DNA from: an uncultured Pelagibacteraceae bacterium
GTDB taxonomy: Bacteria > Pseudomonadota > Alphaproteobacteria > Pelagibacterales > Pelagibacteraceae
Length of the DNA stretch: 64,000 nucleotides
Assembly (NCBI GenBank): GCA_902583075.1
Contig: CACHUN010000003.1
Span: forward strand, 186,001 to 250,000
Direction of reading: 5' to 3'
The notes under the pieces were generated by a model. That model had not been told where the DNA came from and ran no database searches. It worked only from the letters and a program-made list of their open reading frames with translations. This document shows positions 56,153-64,000 of the stretch, piece after piece. Both the position numbers and the translations under genes were made by a program. How positions within the stretch are numbered: the stretch's first letter is position 1; every line of letters starts with the position of its first letter.

Positions 56153-56902
56153 ATGTCATCGATTAATCAATTACTTCTAGAAGCAAAAAGTGTAACAAAA
56201 TATTTTGGAACCATAACAGCTCTTGAGAATGTCAATTTAAAGATACATGCAGGAGAATGTCTTGGTGTTGTGGGTGACAATGGAGCTGGAAAATCGACTT
56301 TAATGAAGGTTTTATCAGGTCTATACAAACCTAGTGCAGGCTCATTATTCTTTGATGGTAAAGAAAAGATTTTAGAAAGCCCTAAAGACTCTCAAAATTT
56401 AGGTCTTGAAATGGTTTATCAAGACTTGGCATTAGCTGGAAATCTTCCAATAGGTGAAAATATTTTTTTAGGGCGTGAACCAACTAAAAATCTTGGATTA
56501 CTTAAATTTCTAGATTATAAAAAAATTAAAGATCTTACTGATGCGCATCTTGGTAAATTAAAAATTAATGTCAAAAGCGCTGATCAAAAAGTAGAAGAAC
56601 TTTCAGGTGGTCAAAGACAAGCAGTTGCAATTGCAAGATCAACAGCATTTAATGCTAAAGTTGTAATAATGGATGAACCAACTGCTGCACTTGCAATTAA
56701 AGAAGTTGGTAAAGTTCTAGACCTTATAAATAGTTTAAAACAAACAGGTGTTGGAGTAATAGTTATCAGTCATAGAATGGATGATATTTTTGCCGTGTGT
56801 GATCGTGTGATGGCCTTATTCCAAGGAACAAATTTTGCAGAGTCTGAATTATCTAAAACTTCAAGAGATGAAGTAATAGGTTGGATTATGGGTAAAAAAT
56901 AA
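56153..56902 (+). CDS. Sugar ABC transporter ATP-binding protein, single-domain (FrcA-like)
   Basis: This 249-residue ATPase has Walker A GDNGAGKST, signature LSGGQRQAVA, Walker B VVIMDEPTAAL and switch VISHRMDD. Ribose-type importers usually have a fused double ATPase (about 500 residues). A single domain like this is found in FrcA-type fructose systems, where it must dimerise. The ATG at 56153 fits the family start, while 56117 would overlap the previous gene. It is followed by the permease and binding-protein genes. Confidence 0.88.
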   Translation: MSSINQLLLEAKSVTKYFGTITALENVNLKIHAGECLGVVGDNGAGKSTLMKVLSGLYKPSAGSLFFDGKEKILESPKDSQNLGLEMVYQDLALAGNLPIGENIFLGREPTKNLGLLKFLDYKKIKDLTDAHLGKLKINVKSADQKVEELSGGQRQAVAIARSTAFNAKVVIMDEPTAALAIKEVGKVLDLINSLKQTGVGVIVISHRMDDIFAVCDRVMALFQGTNFAESELSKTSRDEVIGWIMGKK

Positions 56903-56904
56903 TT

Positions 56905-57918
56905 ATGGAAGATAAAAATCAAGAAAAAAATTCACTGTATTTAAAAATAATGCCATACCTTGAAAAGTATGGAATATTATTGCTACTGGTAATAATGATT
57001 GTAGTAATGCACTTCCTTCAGCCAGATGTTTTCTTGTCGTGGAGAAATGTTACCAATGTATTCAAACAAATTTCTTGGCAATCGATGTTAGCATTAGGTG
57101 TGTTTATGGTGATAGTTACAGCAGGGATTGATCTATCGGTTGGATCAATAATGATGTTGTCGTTAATGATCCTTGCAATAGTTGCTAAAGCAGGGGCGCC
57201 TTGGTACATAGTAGTAATAACTCCTTTGATTGCAGGATTTCTATGTGGTCTATTTAATGGATTAGGAATAACCCTACTGAGGATGCCTCATCCTTTCATA
57301 ATGACTTTAGGAACATTGTATATCTTTAGAGGTACAGGAAATTTAATTTCAGGTGGAACACCAATAAGTGGTTTTACAGACGAAGTTAGATATCTTGGTC
57401 ATGGACGGATTGATTTAACTTGGCTTGGTTTAGAAAAATCACAATATTTACCAGTCAGTTTAGTTCTTATTGCAATTGTTTATATAATTTTTTGGATATT
57501 TATGAATAAAACTCGAACAGGAAAATGGATTTATGCAATTGGAGGAAATCCTAATGCTGCAAGAGCCTCCGGTATAAACGTTAATAAAATTCTTGTAATA
57601 GTTTACTCACTTTGCGGGTTTTTATCTGGAATTGGAGCACTTATTTTAGCTGGACGAACAGACTCGGGATATCCTAATGCCGGATTACAATCTGAGTTAG
57701 ATGCAATAGCAGCATGCATTATTGGTGGAGCGAGTTTTTTTGGAGGAAGAGGTACAGTTCTTGGAGTTTTTGCAGGTGTAATGATCATGGGTATTTTAAG
57801 AAATGGTCTTAATCTGATGGATGTAAGTTCATTTTGGCAACAGGTTCTAATTGGATCTATTATAGTATTAGCGGTATATATCGACGTTCTTAGAAGAGAT
57901 CTTGGGACAAGAAAATAG
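56905..57918 (+). CDS. Sugar ABC transporter permease (RbsC/FrcC-like)
   Basis: This 337-residue inner-membrane permease has about ten hydrophobic segments and the family hallmark VTAGIDLSVGSIM. It also has NGLGITLLRMPHPFIMTLGT and the C-terminal GGASFFGGRGTVLGVFAG. It probably works as a homodimer with the preceding ATPase. The gap to the ATPase gene is 2 bases. A 108-base gap follows before the binding-protein gene. Confidence 0.92.
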   Translation: MEDKNQEKNSLYLKIMPYLEKYGILLLLVIMIVVMHFLQPDVFLSWRNVTNVFKQISWQSMLALGVFMVIVTAGIDLSVGSIMMLSLMILAIVAKAGAPWYIVVITPLIAGFLCGLFNGLGITLLRMPHPFIMTLGTLYIFRGTGNLISGGTPISGFTDEVRYLGHGRIDLTWLGLEKSQYLPVSLVLIAIVYIIFWIFMNKTRTGKWIYAIGGNPNAARASGINVNKILVIVYSLCGFLSGIGALILAGRTDSGYPNAGLQSELDAIAACIIGGASFFGGRGTVLGVFAGVMIMGILRNGLNLMDVSSFWQQVLIGSIIVLAVYIDVLRRDLGTRK

Positions 57919-58026
57919 CACACCTAATAGTTGTAATTGTAAATTTGATTGTCTTTTATAAACAGTTGAATTTTTTTTAAAAATTTAATTAAATTAAATT
58001 TTTATAATTATTAAAGGGGTAAAAAT

Positions 58027-58959
58027 ATGAGAGAACTAAACAGAAAAATTGTTGTTTTCATTTCAGCGATTTTTTTATTGATTAGCATGGGGTCAGTATC
58101 TTTTGCTGATGGACATGGTAAAAAAATCTTATTCAGTATTAAAGGACCTGGTTCTGGAAACCCATTCTGGGCTTCTGTAACAAAAGGTGCTGAAGAAGAG
58201 GCAAAAAAATTAGGAGTAAAATTAATTTTAATTGCTCCTCCACAAGAAGGTGATGTACAAGCTCAGATAAACCAAGTTGAGGACCAACTTGCAAAAGGTG
58301 TTGATGCATTAGCACTTGCACCAGGAGATCCAAACGCTTTTGCACCAATTGTAGACGATGCTATTAAAAGTGGTGTTCCAGTTGTATTTGTTGATACAAA
58401 AGGAATTAATGAAGGTGTAACTTTCATTGGGACAAATAATATGAATGGTGCAGAATTAGCTGCAAAATTTATTTGTGATAAAACTCCAAAAGGATCTGAT
58501 GTTGCAATTCTTACTGGAATTGAGTCTCAATCAACTGCATTACTAAGAAGAGATGGCGCAATTAAAGGATTTAAAAACTGTGGTTTAAACCTTGTTGCTA
58601 CTCAAACAGCCGAGTGGGATACTGCAAAAGGAAGATCAGTCACTGAGTCAATCATTTTGAAAAATCCTAACATCAAAGCAATTTTTGCTTCTAATGACAA
58701 TATGGGATTAGGTGCAATGCAAGCACTAAAAGATGCGGATATGAATGATGTGATCGTTGTTGGTTTTGATGCTACTCCAGATGCAGCTACAAGCATCCTA
58801 AAAGGAGAGATGACTGCAACAATAGCTCAGTTCTCATACAACATGGGCGCGTATGGAGTTAAATATGCTCTCGAGCTAGCTAACGGTGGAAGTATTGATC
58901 CTAATATTGATACTGGTACACAATTAGTAACAACAGAAAACGCTAACGATTTTAAATAA
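58027..58959 (+). CDS. Periplasmic sugar-binding protein of an ABC transporter (RbsB/FrcB-like)
   Basis: The 310-residue product has a clear signal peptide ending near SFADGHG, then a type I periplasmic-binding fold (peripla_BP_4): FSIKGPGSGNPFW, QINQVEDQLAKGVDALALAP, FIGTNNMNGAELAA and IKAIFASNDNMGLGAM. An AAAGGGG ribosome-binding site lies before the ATG. A strong intrinsic terminator follows at 58973-59012, so this gene can be expressed far above its neighbours, as is usual for SAR11 binding proteins. Ligand is unknown. Neighbouring FucU and PfkB genes suggest a ribose-, fructose- or cyclitol-like sugar. Confidence 0.92.
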   Translation: MRELNRKIVVFISAIFLLISMGSVSFADGHGKKILFSIKGPGSGNPFWASVTKGAEEEAKKLGVKLILIAPPQEGDVQAQINQVEDQLAKGVDALALAPGDPNAFAPIVDDAIKSGVPVVFVDTKGINEGVTFIGTNNMNGAELAAKFICDKTPKGSDVAILTGIESQSTALLRRDGAIKGFKNCGLNLVATQTAEWDTAKGRSVTESIILKNPNIKAIFASNDNMGLGAMQALKDADMNDVIVVGFDATPDAATSILKGEMTATIAQFSYNMGAYGVKYALELANGGSIDPNIDTGTQLVTTENANDFK

Positions 58960-58972
58960 TCTTTAGAAAATT

Positions 58973-59012
58973 AAAAAAAAAAGGGTGAAATTTTATTTCA
59001 CCCTTTTTTTTT
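58973..59012 (+). terminator. Intrinsic terminator after the sugar-binding protein gene
   Basis: GGGTGAAA at 58983-58990 pairs with TTTCACCC at 58996-59003 across a 5-base loop, followed by nine Ts. Flanking A and T runs extend the stem. It lies 13 bases after the stop codon. Because the flanks are symmetric it could work in both directions. Confidence 0.88.
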
Positions 59013-59030
59013 ATATATTATAGTTGCGAA

Positions 59031-59495
59031 ATGCTAATTAAAATTAATCCAATTTTAAGCCCTGAGCTCCTATATCAGTTAAGGGCAATGGGTCATGGTG
59101 ATAAACTTGTTTTAACTGATGCTAATTTTCCTGCATATTCTCACTCTTCAAATAATAGAGTAATTAGACTAGACGGAGTAGATATTTATGAAGCTACAAA
59201 GGCTATTCTATCTGTTTTTCCATTAGATAGTTTCATTGATTCAGCTGCAAATAGAATGCAGGTTGATAACAAACCTGATGAACTAACTGATTGTCATAAA
59301 GATTTTATTAAAGCTGTAAAAGAAACTTCTGGAGAAAATTGGAAGATAGGTTCAATTGAAAGACAAGAATTTTATAAAGAGGCAAAAAAATCTCAATTAA
59401 TAGTATCAACCTCTGAAATGAGACCATATGGGTGTTTTATATTAACAAAGGGAGTAATTAAACCAGATGGTAGTGTTTGGGTTCTTGATAAATAA
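59031..59495 (+). CDS. RbsD/FucU-family sugar mutarotase
   Basis: The 154-residue protein matches the FucU/RbsD family, which interconverts sugar anomers after uptake. The key block LRAMGHGDKLVLTDANFPA lies near the N-terminus with the family His and Asp. RPYGCFILTKGV is near the C-terminus. It shares one base with the start of the PfkB kinase gene (TAATG). The start lies only 19 bases after the terminator of the preceding gene. Confidence 0.9.
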   Translation: MLIKINPILSPELLYQLRAMGHGDKLVLTDANFPAYSHSSNNRVIRLDGVDIYEATKAILSVFPLDSFIDSAANRMQVDNKPDELTDCHKDFIKAVKETSGENWKIGSIERQEFYKEAKKSQLIVSTSEMRPYGCFILTKGVIKPDGSVWVLDK

Positions 59496-60409
59496 TGAGC
59501 TCAATATGTGTCTTTGGAGTATTTGTAGCTGATCTTTGTTTTTTTGCTGACAAAATTCCAATCAAAGGTGAAACAGTTTTAGGTAAAAATCATATAGTTG
59601 GTCCAGGTGGAAAAGGGTCAAACCAAGCTATCGCTGCTGCAAGACTTGGCGGAAATGTAAATTTTATAACTAAGATAGGAGATGATCAAAATGCAAAGAT
59701 GGCTCTTAAGTTGTATGAGGAGGCTGGAATTAATACAGATTCAATAATTCAAGATCCAAATCAGTCAACTGGTGTTGCTGGTATAATGATAAATGAAAAA
59801 ACAGGGGATAATGCAATTAATATTGTACCTGGAGCTGCTGGATCTATATCTAATGAAGATATTGACAACAATATTGAGTTTATAAAAAAATCAGAAATTT
59901 TTTTAACTCAACTAGAAACACCAAATGAAGTAACTAGTTATGCCCTCAATAGAGCAAAAGAGTCAGGATCTATTACAATTTTTAATCCGGCACCTGCATC
60001 AGATATAAAAGAAAGTGATTTTAAATGTATTGATTATTTTACTCCTAATGAAACTGAAGCAAGTTTTTATTTAGGTAAAAAGGTTGAGAGTAAAACAGAA
60101 ATTGAAGAGTCTGCAAAAACTTTTTTAGAAAAAGGAGTAAAAAATATTATCATTACATTAGGTCCAAAAGGCCTCTACTTTGCAAACTCTGAGGAGAGTT
60201 TTTTTATAGATGTTTTTTTTTTAAAGGATAAAGTTATAGATACCACTGGAGCAGGCGATGCTTTTAATGGAGCGTTTGCATATGCTTTATCCAATAAATT
60301 AAAAATTAAAGATGCTCTAGAATTTTCAAATAAAGTAGCTGCAATTTCCACAACAAAAGCAGGTGCAGCTAATGCAATGCCTAAATTAGATGAAGTAGAA
60401 GTTTATTAA
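59495..60409 (+). CDS. PfkB-family carbohydrate kinase (ribokinase-like)
   Basis: This 304-residue kinase has the two PfkB signatures: GGKGSNQAIAAARLGG near residues 38-53, and DTTGAGDAFNGAF with the catalytic Asp near the C-terminus. The closest family by eye is ribokinase (RbsK). It phosphorylates a sugar delivered by the ABC transporter and FucU. It might also play an IolC-type role, but its motifs look more like ribokinase. It converges with the RhmD-like gene, whose stop is the next base. Confidence 0.88.
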   Translation: MSSICVFGVFVADLCFFADKIPIKGETVLGKNHIVGPGGKGSNQAIAAARLGGNVNFITKIGDDQNAKMALKLYEEAGINTDSIIQDPNQSTGVAGIMINEKTGDNAINIVPGAAGSISNEDIDNNIEFIKKSEIFLTQLETPNEVTSYALNRAKESGSITIFNPAPASDIKESDFKCIDYFTPNETEASFYLGKKVESKTEIEESAKTFLEKGVKNIIITLGPKGLYFANSEESFFIDVFFLKDKVIDTTGAGDAFNGAFAYALSNKLKIKDALEFSNKVAAISTTKAGAANAMPKLDEVEVY

Positions 60410-61585
60410 CTATTCTATTATTTTAAAATCAGACTTAAATCTATCGGTAATTGTTAAACCTAGACCTGGTTTTTTATCATCTAAATCTATATATCCATTT
60501 TCAGGAGCAGGATCACCTTCAAAAATGTAATAAAATAATTCATTGCCAATTTCTACATCATGGACTGGAAAAAATTCAGATATTGGACAATTAAAATTTG
60601 ACATTGTTAAATGATAATTATGCATTTGACCGGCATGAGGAATAACTGGCACTTGATAAGCTTCTGCCAATGCATTTATTTTATTTGCAATTGTAAATCC
60701 GCCAACTCTATTATTATCATATTGAATATAGCTGACAGCTTTAATATCCAACAATTGTTTAAATCCAAATAAGTTGAATTCGTGTTCTCCACCAGAAATT
60801 GGAATTGCATTCATATTATTTAATTCTGCATAGCCATGAATATCATCTGCTATTACAGGTTCCTCCAACCATCTAGGGTTAAATTTTACTAATTTAGGGA
60901 TCATCCTTTTTGCATAATCTAAGTTCCAACCCATATAACATTCCATCATTAGGTCGGTATCATATCCAATAACTTCTCTAACTGCTTCAGCTAGCTCAAT
61001 ATTTTTTTTCATACCATCAGGTCCATCTTTTGGCCCCCATCCAAATCTCATTTTAAACATTTTAAAACCTTGCTTAACATAGCTTTCAGCTTCTTTTTGC
61101 AAATCTTTAATTGGTTGGCTGTATAGTTTAGATGCGTAGACTGGTATCTTTTCTTTTGTTCGTCCACCTAATAGTTTAAAAACAGGTTTGTTTGTAATTT
61201 TTCCCATTATATCCCATAGCGCAATATCAATTGCAGAAATAGCTACCATCCCCAATCCTCTTCTTCCCCACGCATGCGTTCTTCTATACATTTTTTCCCA
61301 GATATAAGAATAGTCAAAAGGATCTTCACCTATTACTAAAGGAGTTAAATAAGTATCGATTGTTTTTTTTACCAATTGAGGTCCTAGTGCCGCATTACCA
61401 ATTCCAATAATACCATCGTCTGTTTCGATTTCACATATTAACCATTCATGAAATCTAAATGAACCCATAGCATCTGATTTTTCAAACAAAAGGTCTGAAG
61501 CATTTGTGCAAAAATTGTTTTGTGGAGGAACTGTTTTACCGTTCCATTGATATACCTTGGTACGAATACTTTTAATTTTAGACAT
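60410..61585 (-). CDS. Enolase-superfamily sugar-acid dehydratase (L-rhamnonate dehydratase-like)
   Basis: This 391-residue protein belongs to the mandelate racemase/muconate lactonising enzyme group and resembles L-rhamnonate dehydratase. It has [11 protein letters not shown], metal-binding carboxylates in MMECYMGWN and RWLEEPV, GGEHEF and a catalytic His region [10 protein letters not shown]. The reaction would remove water from a sugar acid to give a 2-keto-3-deoxy acid. It is followed, 0 bases apart on the same strand, by no other gene in that direction, and lies downstream of the PdxA2-like gene. The HpaI aldolase at 49800 could use its product. Confidence 0.85.
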   Translation of the reverse strand: MSKIKSIRTKVYQWNGKTVPPQNNFCTNASDLLFEKSDAMGSFRFHEWLICEIETDDGIIGIGNAALGPQLVKKTIDTYLTPLVIGEDPFDYSYIWEKMYRRTHAWGRRGLGMVAISAIDIALWDIMGKITNKPVFKLLGGRTKEKIPVYASKLYSQPIKDLQKEAESYVKQGFKMFKMRFGWGPKDGPDGMKKNIELAEAVREVIGYDTDLMMECYMGWNLDYAKRMIPKLVKFNPRWLEEPVIADDIHGYAELNNMNAIPISGGEHEFNLFGFKQLLDIKAVSYIQYDNNRVGGFTIANKINALAEAYQVPVIPHAGQMHNYHLTMSNFNCPISEFFPVHDVEIGNELFYYIFEGDPAPENGYIDLDDKKPGLGLTITDRFKSDFKIIE

Positions 61586-62581
61586 TTAATTGTTTTTATT
61601 TTCTGCCATTGTTAATGCAATTTTGAATGAATTCAAAGTAGGTTCTAAATTTGCTTTATTTTTACCTGCAATATCAAATGCTGTTCCGTGAGCAGGAGTG
61701 GTTATAGGGATTGGCAAACCACCTTGTACGGTTACACCTCTATCAAATCCAAATGCTTTTAAACCAGATTGAAGTGCATCATGATACATACCAACAATAC
61801 AATCATGATTTCCATTTTTATAAGCTGTGATAAAAGAAGTATCACATGGCAAAGGTCCATCAGCATTAATACCTAGTTTTTTTGCTTCTTCTATTGCAGG
61901 TATAATTTCGTCTTTTTCCTCTGTTCCAAATTCAGCATGAGGATTTAGTGCTTGAACTGCTACTCTTGGATTTTTAATACCATTTAATTTCATAGCTTCA
62001 TTTATAAGCCTAATTGGCTTAATAATTTTTTCCTTTTTTACATGTTCTGGTACTTCTTTTATTGGAATATGTGATGATACCCTTGCTGTCCAAAAATTAT
62101 CAATAACATTAAACTCACAAAAAAAATTTTTAACCTCTAACTTTTCAGCCATTAAATGTAATTCATCAGAATATTTATTACCTCCAAGTTTAAGGCTTGT
62201 TTTGTTAAATGGTCCAAAGTTAATTGCATGAATTTTGTTTTCTTTAGCAAGATCTAAAGCTAAATCTAAAGAAGATAAAACACTTTCTCCTGCCTCTTTA
62301 GAGCATTCAGATAATTTATAATTATGATTTTTACCTTTAGAGATATCTAGAAAAAATTTATTACCCTTTGCAAAATCAATATTATCGAAATCTTCTACAA
62401 AATTTAAATTATGTGATTTGCCTGAAATTTTATTTCCACTCTCTAAAATATTTTTTTCACCTATGATAATTACATTAGACTTGTCTGTTATTTCTTCAGA
62501 TAATAGTTTTGAGACTAATTCGGGTCCTATACCAGAGGGATCTCCTAAAAGAACTGCTATGTTAATTTTATTTTGAGCCAT
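61586..62581 (-). CDS. PdxA-family dehydrogenase (PdxA2-like, accessory copy)
   Basis: The 331-residue protein keeps the canonical GDPSGIGPEL N-terminal motif and the metal-binding histidines H171 (SSHIPI), H215 (LNPHAE) and H267 (MYHDAL). A second PdxA is redundant for pyridoxal phosphate synthesis. PdxA2 proteins elsewhere oxidise 4-phospho-D-threonate or 4-phospho-D-erythronate in sugar-acid catabolism. The adjacent sugar-acid dehydratase and tripartite transporter agree with that. No DUF1537 kinase, the usual PdxA2 partner, is in the window. It is divergent from tctC by 71 bases. Confidence 0.85.
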   Translation of the reverse strand: MAQNKINIAVLLGDPSGIGPELVSKLLSEEITDKSNVIIIGEKNILESGNKISGKSHNLNFVEDFDNIDFAKGNKFFLDISKGKNHNYKLSECSKEAGESVLSSLDLALDLAKENKIHAINFGPFNKTSLKLGGNKYSDELHLMAEKLEVKNFFCEFNVIDNFWTARVSSHIPIKEVPEHVKKEKIIKPIRLINEAMKLNGIKNPRVAVQALNPHAEFGTEEKDEIIPAIEEAKKLGINADGPLPCDTSFITAYKNGNHDCIVGMYHDALQSGLKAFGFDRGVTVQGGLPIPITTPAHGTAFDIAGKNKANLEPTLNSFKIALTMAENKNN

Positions 62582-62652
62582 TTTTTACTTTACGCTATGT
62601 ATCAGATTATGTTTAAATATTTAAATATAAATTAACTAAAAAAGAGGGAATA

Positions 62653-63627
62653 ATGAAAAAAAGTTTTAAATTATTTTTAGCTGCCGCATTTTTGGTAACT
62701 GAATTTTTTGTTGTTGCACTTCCACTTATGATTACTTCTGCAAAAGCAGATGGTCACCCAATTCAAGCTATTACACACGCTGGTTTTGGTGGTGGAACAG
62801 ACGTAACTACTAGAATGATGTTATTAAGAACTAGAAGGTATCTAAAACAAGATATGCAATTAGTTAACAAAAAAGGTGGTGGTGGAGCAGCATCAATGGA
62901 TTATATGATGACTTTACCTGCGGATGGTCAACATACTTTAACTTGGACAACAGGTCATGCTGTATCAATGGCATTGGGTAAAACTAAAGTTAAATTAAGT
63001 GACATGCAACCATTAGCAAGAGGAACAGATGATCCTCAGTTATTTGTTGTAAATTGTAAAAATGAAATCAAAGACGCTAAGAAATTTATTAGCGCACAAA
63101 AATCAAAATCATTAAAATATGGCACAACTCACGTCGGTGGTATTGATGATGTAAGCGCGATTGCTTTTACAAAAAAAGGAAAATTAACAGACCCGACAAT
63201 TGTTCCATACAAAGGAGTTGGTCCTATTAAAACAAACCTAATCAAAGGAGATATTGATGTAGGTGTTTTAAACTTAGGTGAAGCAGTTACAGAAATTGAA
63301 GATGGAACATTATGTGTTTCAGTTGTTCTTGCAAGTAACAGAATGGAAAAATTAAGTAATGTTCCTACTGCCACAGAGCTTGGAATACCAGTTGTGTTAT
63401 CAACTGTTAGAGGATTTGTAACAAGAAAAGGAGTTCCAGCCGAAAGAAAGAAACAATTGGAAGATGCTATGATAAAAGCTATGGAGCATAAATATTTCCA
63501 AAGCTTTCTAACTGACATCGGACTTGATTCAACTAGTGTTGTTGGAGCTGATGAGTGGGGTAAGCAAATGGAAGTGATGCTTGCAGAAATGACTGCTCAA
63601 CTTAAAGCTTTGGGTTACATTAATTAG
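62653..63627 (+). CDS. tctC: Tripartite tricarboxylate transporter substrate-binding protein (TctC/Bug family)
   Basis: The 324-residue product has a signal peptide ending near SAKADGH. The Bug-fold pattern follows: THAGFGGGTDVTTRM, QLVNKKGGGGAASMDYM, and C-terminal PTATELGIPVVLSTVRGF. Bug proteins bind carboxylated solutes for a sodium-driven TctA/TctB carrier. An AGAGGGA ribosome-binding site precedes the ATG. A strong terminator follows, before or inside tctB. Nearby sugar-acid genes suggest an aldonate or similar acid as ligand. Confidence 0.88.
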   Translation: MKKSFKLFLAAAFLVTEFFVVALPLMITSAKADGHPIQAITHAGFGGGTDVTTRMMLLRTRRYLKQDMQLVNKKGGGGAASMDYMMTLPADGQHTLTWTTGHAVSMALGKTKVKLSDMQPLARGTDDPQLFVVNCKNEIKDAKKFISAQKSKSLKYGTTHVGGIDDVSAIAFTKKGKLTDPTIVPYKGVGPIKTNLIKGDIDVGVLNLGEAVTEIEDGTLCVSVVLASNRMEKLSNVPTATELGIPVVLSTVRGFVTRKGVPAERKKQLEDAMIKAMEHKYFQSFLTDIGLDSTSVVGADEWGKQMEVMLAEMTAQLKALGYIN

Positions 63628-63650
63628 TCATAAGAAAGTACATTTTTTTT

Positions 63651-64000
63651 ATGAATAATGTACACAATAAAAAAAGGGCAAACAAAAGTTTGCCCTTTTT
63701 TTTTAAAGATGAATTTAAAGTATTTTTTGTAATAATTTTTTTTTCTACAATATTATTAATTTCAACTTTTACTTTTGATAAGGTTCCACCAATCTTAAAC
63801 AGAGGTATCCAGCCTGCAACGTTTCCAAAAGGATTATTAATATTGATAATGTTTTTAACATCAATTATTTATTATCTATCATTCAAAAATCCCTGGAAAA
63901 AAGAAAAAAAACTTCCAAAACCATTTTTTTTAACAATCTTAAGTTTTATTTTATTTGTTATAATCTCTAAAACATTAGATTTTTTCTTAGCTATTTCAGT
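63651..64000 (+). CDS. tctB: TctB-family small membrane subunit (partial, runs off the window)
   Basis: A frame open from ATG 63651 to the window edge encodes hydrophobic segments (FFVIIFFSTILLISTF, LLILIMFLTSIIYYL, FFLTILSFILFVI) in the order expected for TctB, the four-helix partner of TctA. The start is uncertain. The first 18 codons from 63651 contain the terminator hairpin of tctC, and a TTG at 63690 within the hairpin is an alternative. No good ribosome-binding site is seen for either. tctA would be expected beyond the edge. Confidence 0.65.
   Translation, partial: MNNVHNKKRANKSLPFFFKDEFKVFFVIIFFSTILLISTFTFDKVPPILNRGIQPATFPKGLLILIMFLTSIIYYLSFKNPWKKEKKLPKPFFLTILSFILFVIISKTLDFFLAIS
63669..63704 (+). 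terminator. Intrinsic terminator between tctC and tctB
   Basis: GGGCAAAC at 63676-63683 pairs perfectly with GTTTGCCC at 63688-63695 around an AAAA loop, flanked by seven As and nine Ts. It starts about 40 bases after the tctC stop and overlaps the 5' part of the tctB frame. Partial read-through would set the ratio of binding protein to carrier. Confidence 0.88.

Noticed and set aside
63129..63518. A 129-residue frame opposite tctC
   Set aside because: It is a shadow of the Bug-family coding frame with no recognisable motif or start signal.
1..64000. Poly-A and poly-T runs as possible repeats or CRISPR-like arrays
   Set aside because: They are low-complexity stretches of an AT-rich genome, without a regular repeat-spacer pattern, and no cas-like gene was seen.

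Overview
The window looks like a SAR11 clade alphaproteobacterium (Candidatus Pelagibacter or a close relative). The DNA is very AT-rich and the proteins are rich in Lys, Asn and Ile. Genes are packed with 4-base overlaps and intergenic gaps of a few tens of bases. The gene content is alphaproteobacterial: NDUFA12 and DUF2155 proteins, an alphaproteobacterial-style suf operon led by iscR, and lptF-lptG-lptD-surA-pdxA-rsmA facing gmk. No tRNA, rRNA, IS element, prophage or CRISPR array was seen. No stretch above about 230 bases lacks a plausible gene.

Bases 1 to about 41,100 are core genome. In order they hold: fatty-acid genes (partial fabG, acpP) and gmk; a minus-strand LPS-export and outer-membrane operon (lptF, lptG, lptD, surA, pdxA, rsmA); pepA-ndk; purM-purN; a DUF2066-like protein, hdaA and aspS; an orphan class II ribonucleotide-reductase C-terminal domain; NDUFA12 and DUF2155; aroQ-accB-accC; thiS-thiG; an RNase E/G without its zinc-link cysteines; mrcA; prfB read through a classical +1 programmed frameshift; a large AsmA-like protein; tyrS; anmK; and an alpha/beta hydrolase. 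The complete iscR-sufBCDS-sufU-sufT-sufA operon follows, with a near-perfect IscR palindrome over its promoter. glnA, a YbaK deacylase and an EamA permease close the core block.

From about 41,100 to the right edge the content becomes accessory and catabolic, with frequent strand switches and no transcription factor. It holds three Gfo/Idh/MocA dehydrogenases, IolE- and IolD-like inositol enzymes, two D-2-hydroxyacid dehydrogenases, two adjacent Fe(II)/2-oxoglutarate-type oxygenases, a ketopantoate-reductase-like protein, a DUF1907 hydrolase coupled to a PanB-superfamily protein lacking PanB metal ligands, an HpaI aldolase, an aldehyde dehydrogenase, a sugar ABC transporter with FucU mutarotase and PfkB kinase, a rhamnonate-dehydratase-like enolase-superfamily enzyme, a second PdxA, and the start of a tripartite tricarboxylate transporter (tctC, partial tctB). 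The likely theme is uptake and oxidation of cyclitols, sugars and sugar acids. IolB, IolC and IolJ are not seen, so the route is either non-canonical or completed elsewhere.

The most notable items are the DUF1907/PanB-like pair inside the cyclitol locus, the zinc-link-less RNase E/G, the orphan NrdJ C-terminal protein, the IscR operator, and strong intrinsic terminators directly after both periplasmic binding-protein genes, one lying inside the reading frame of the next gene.
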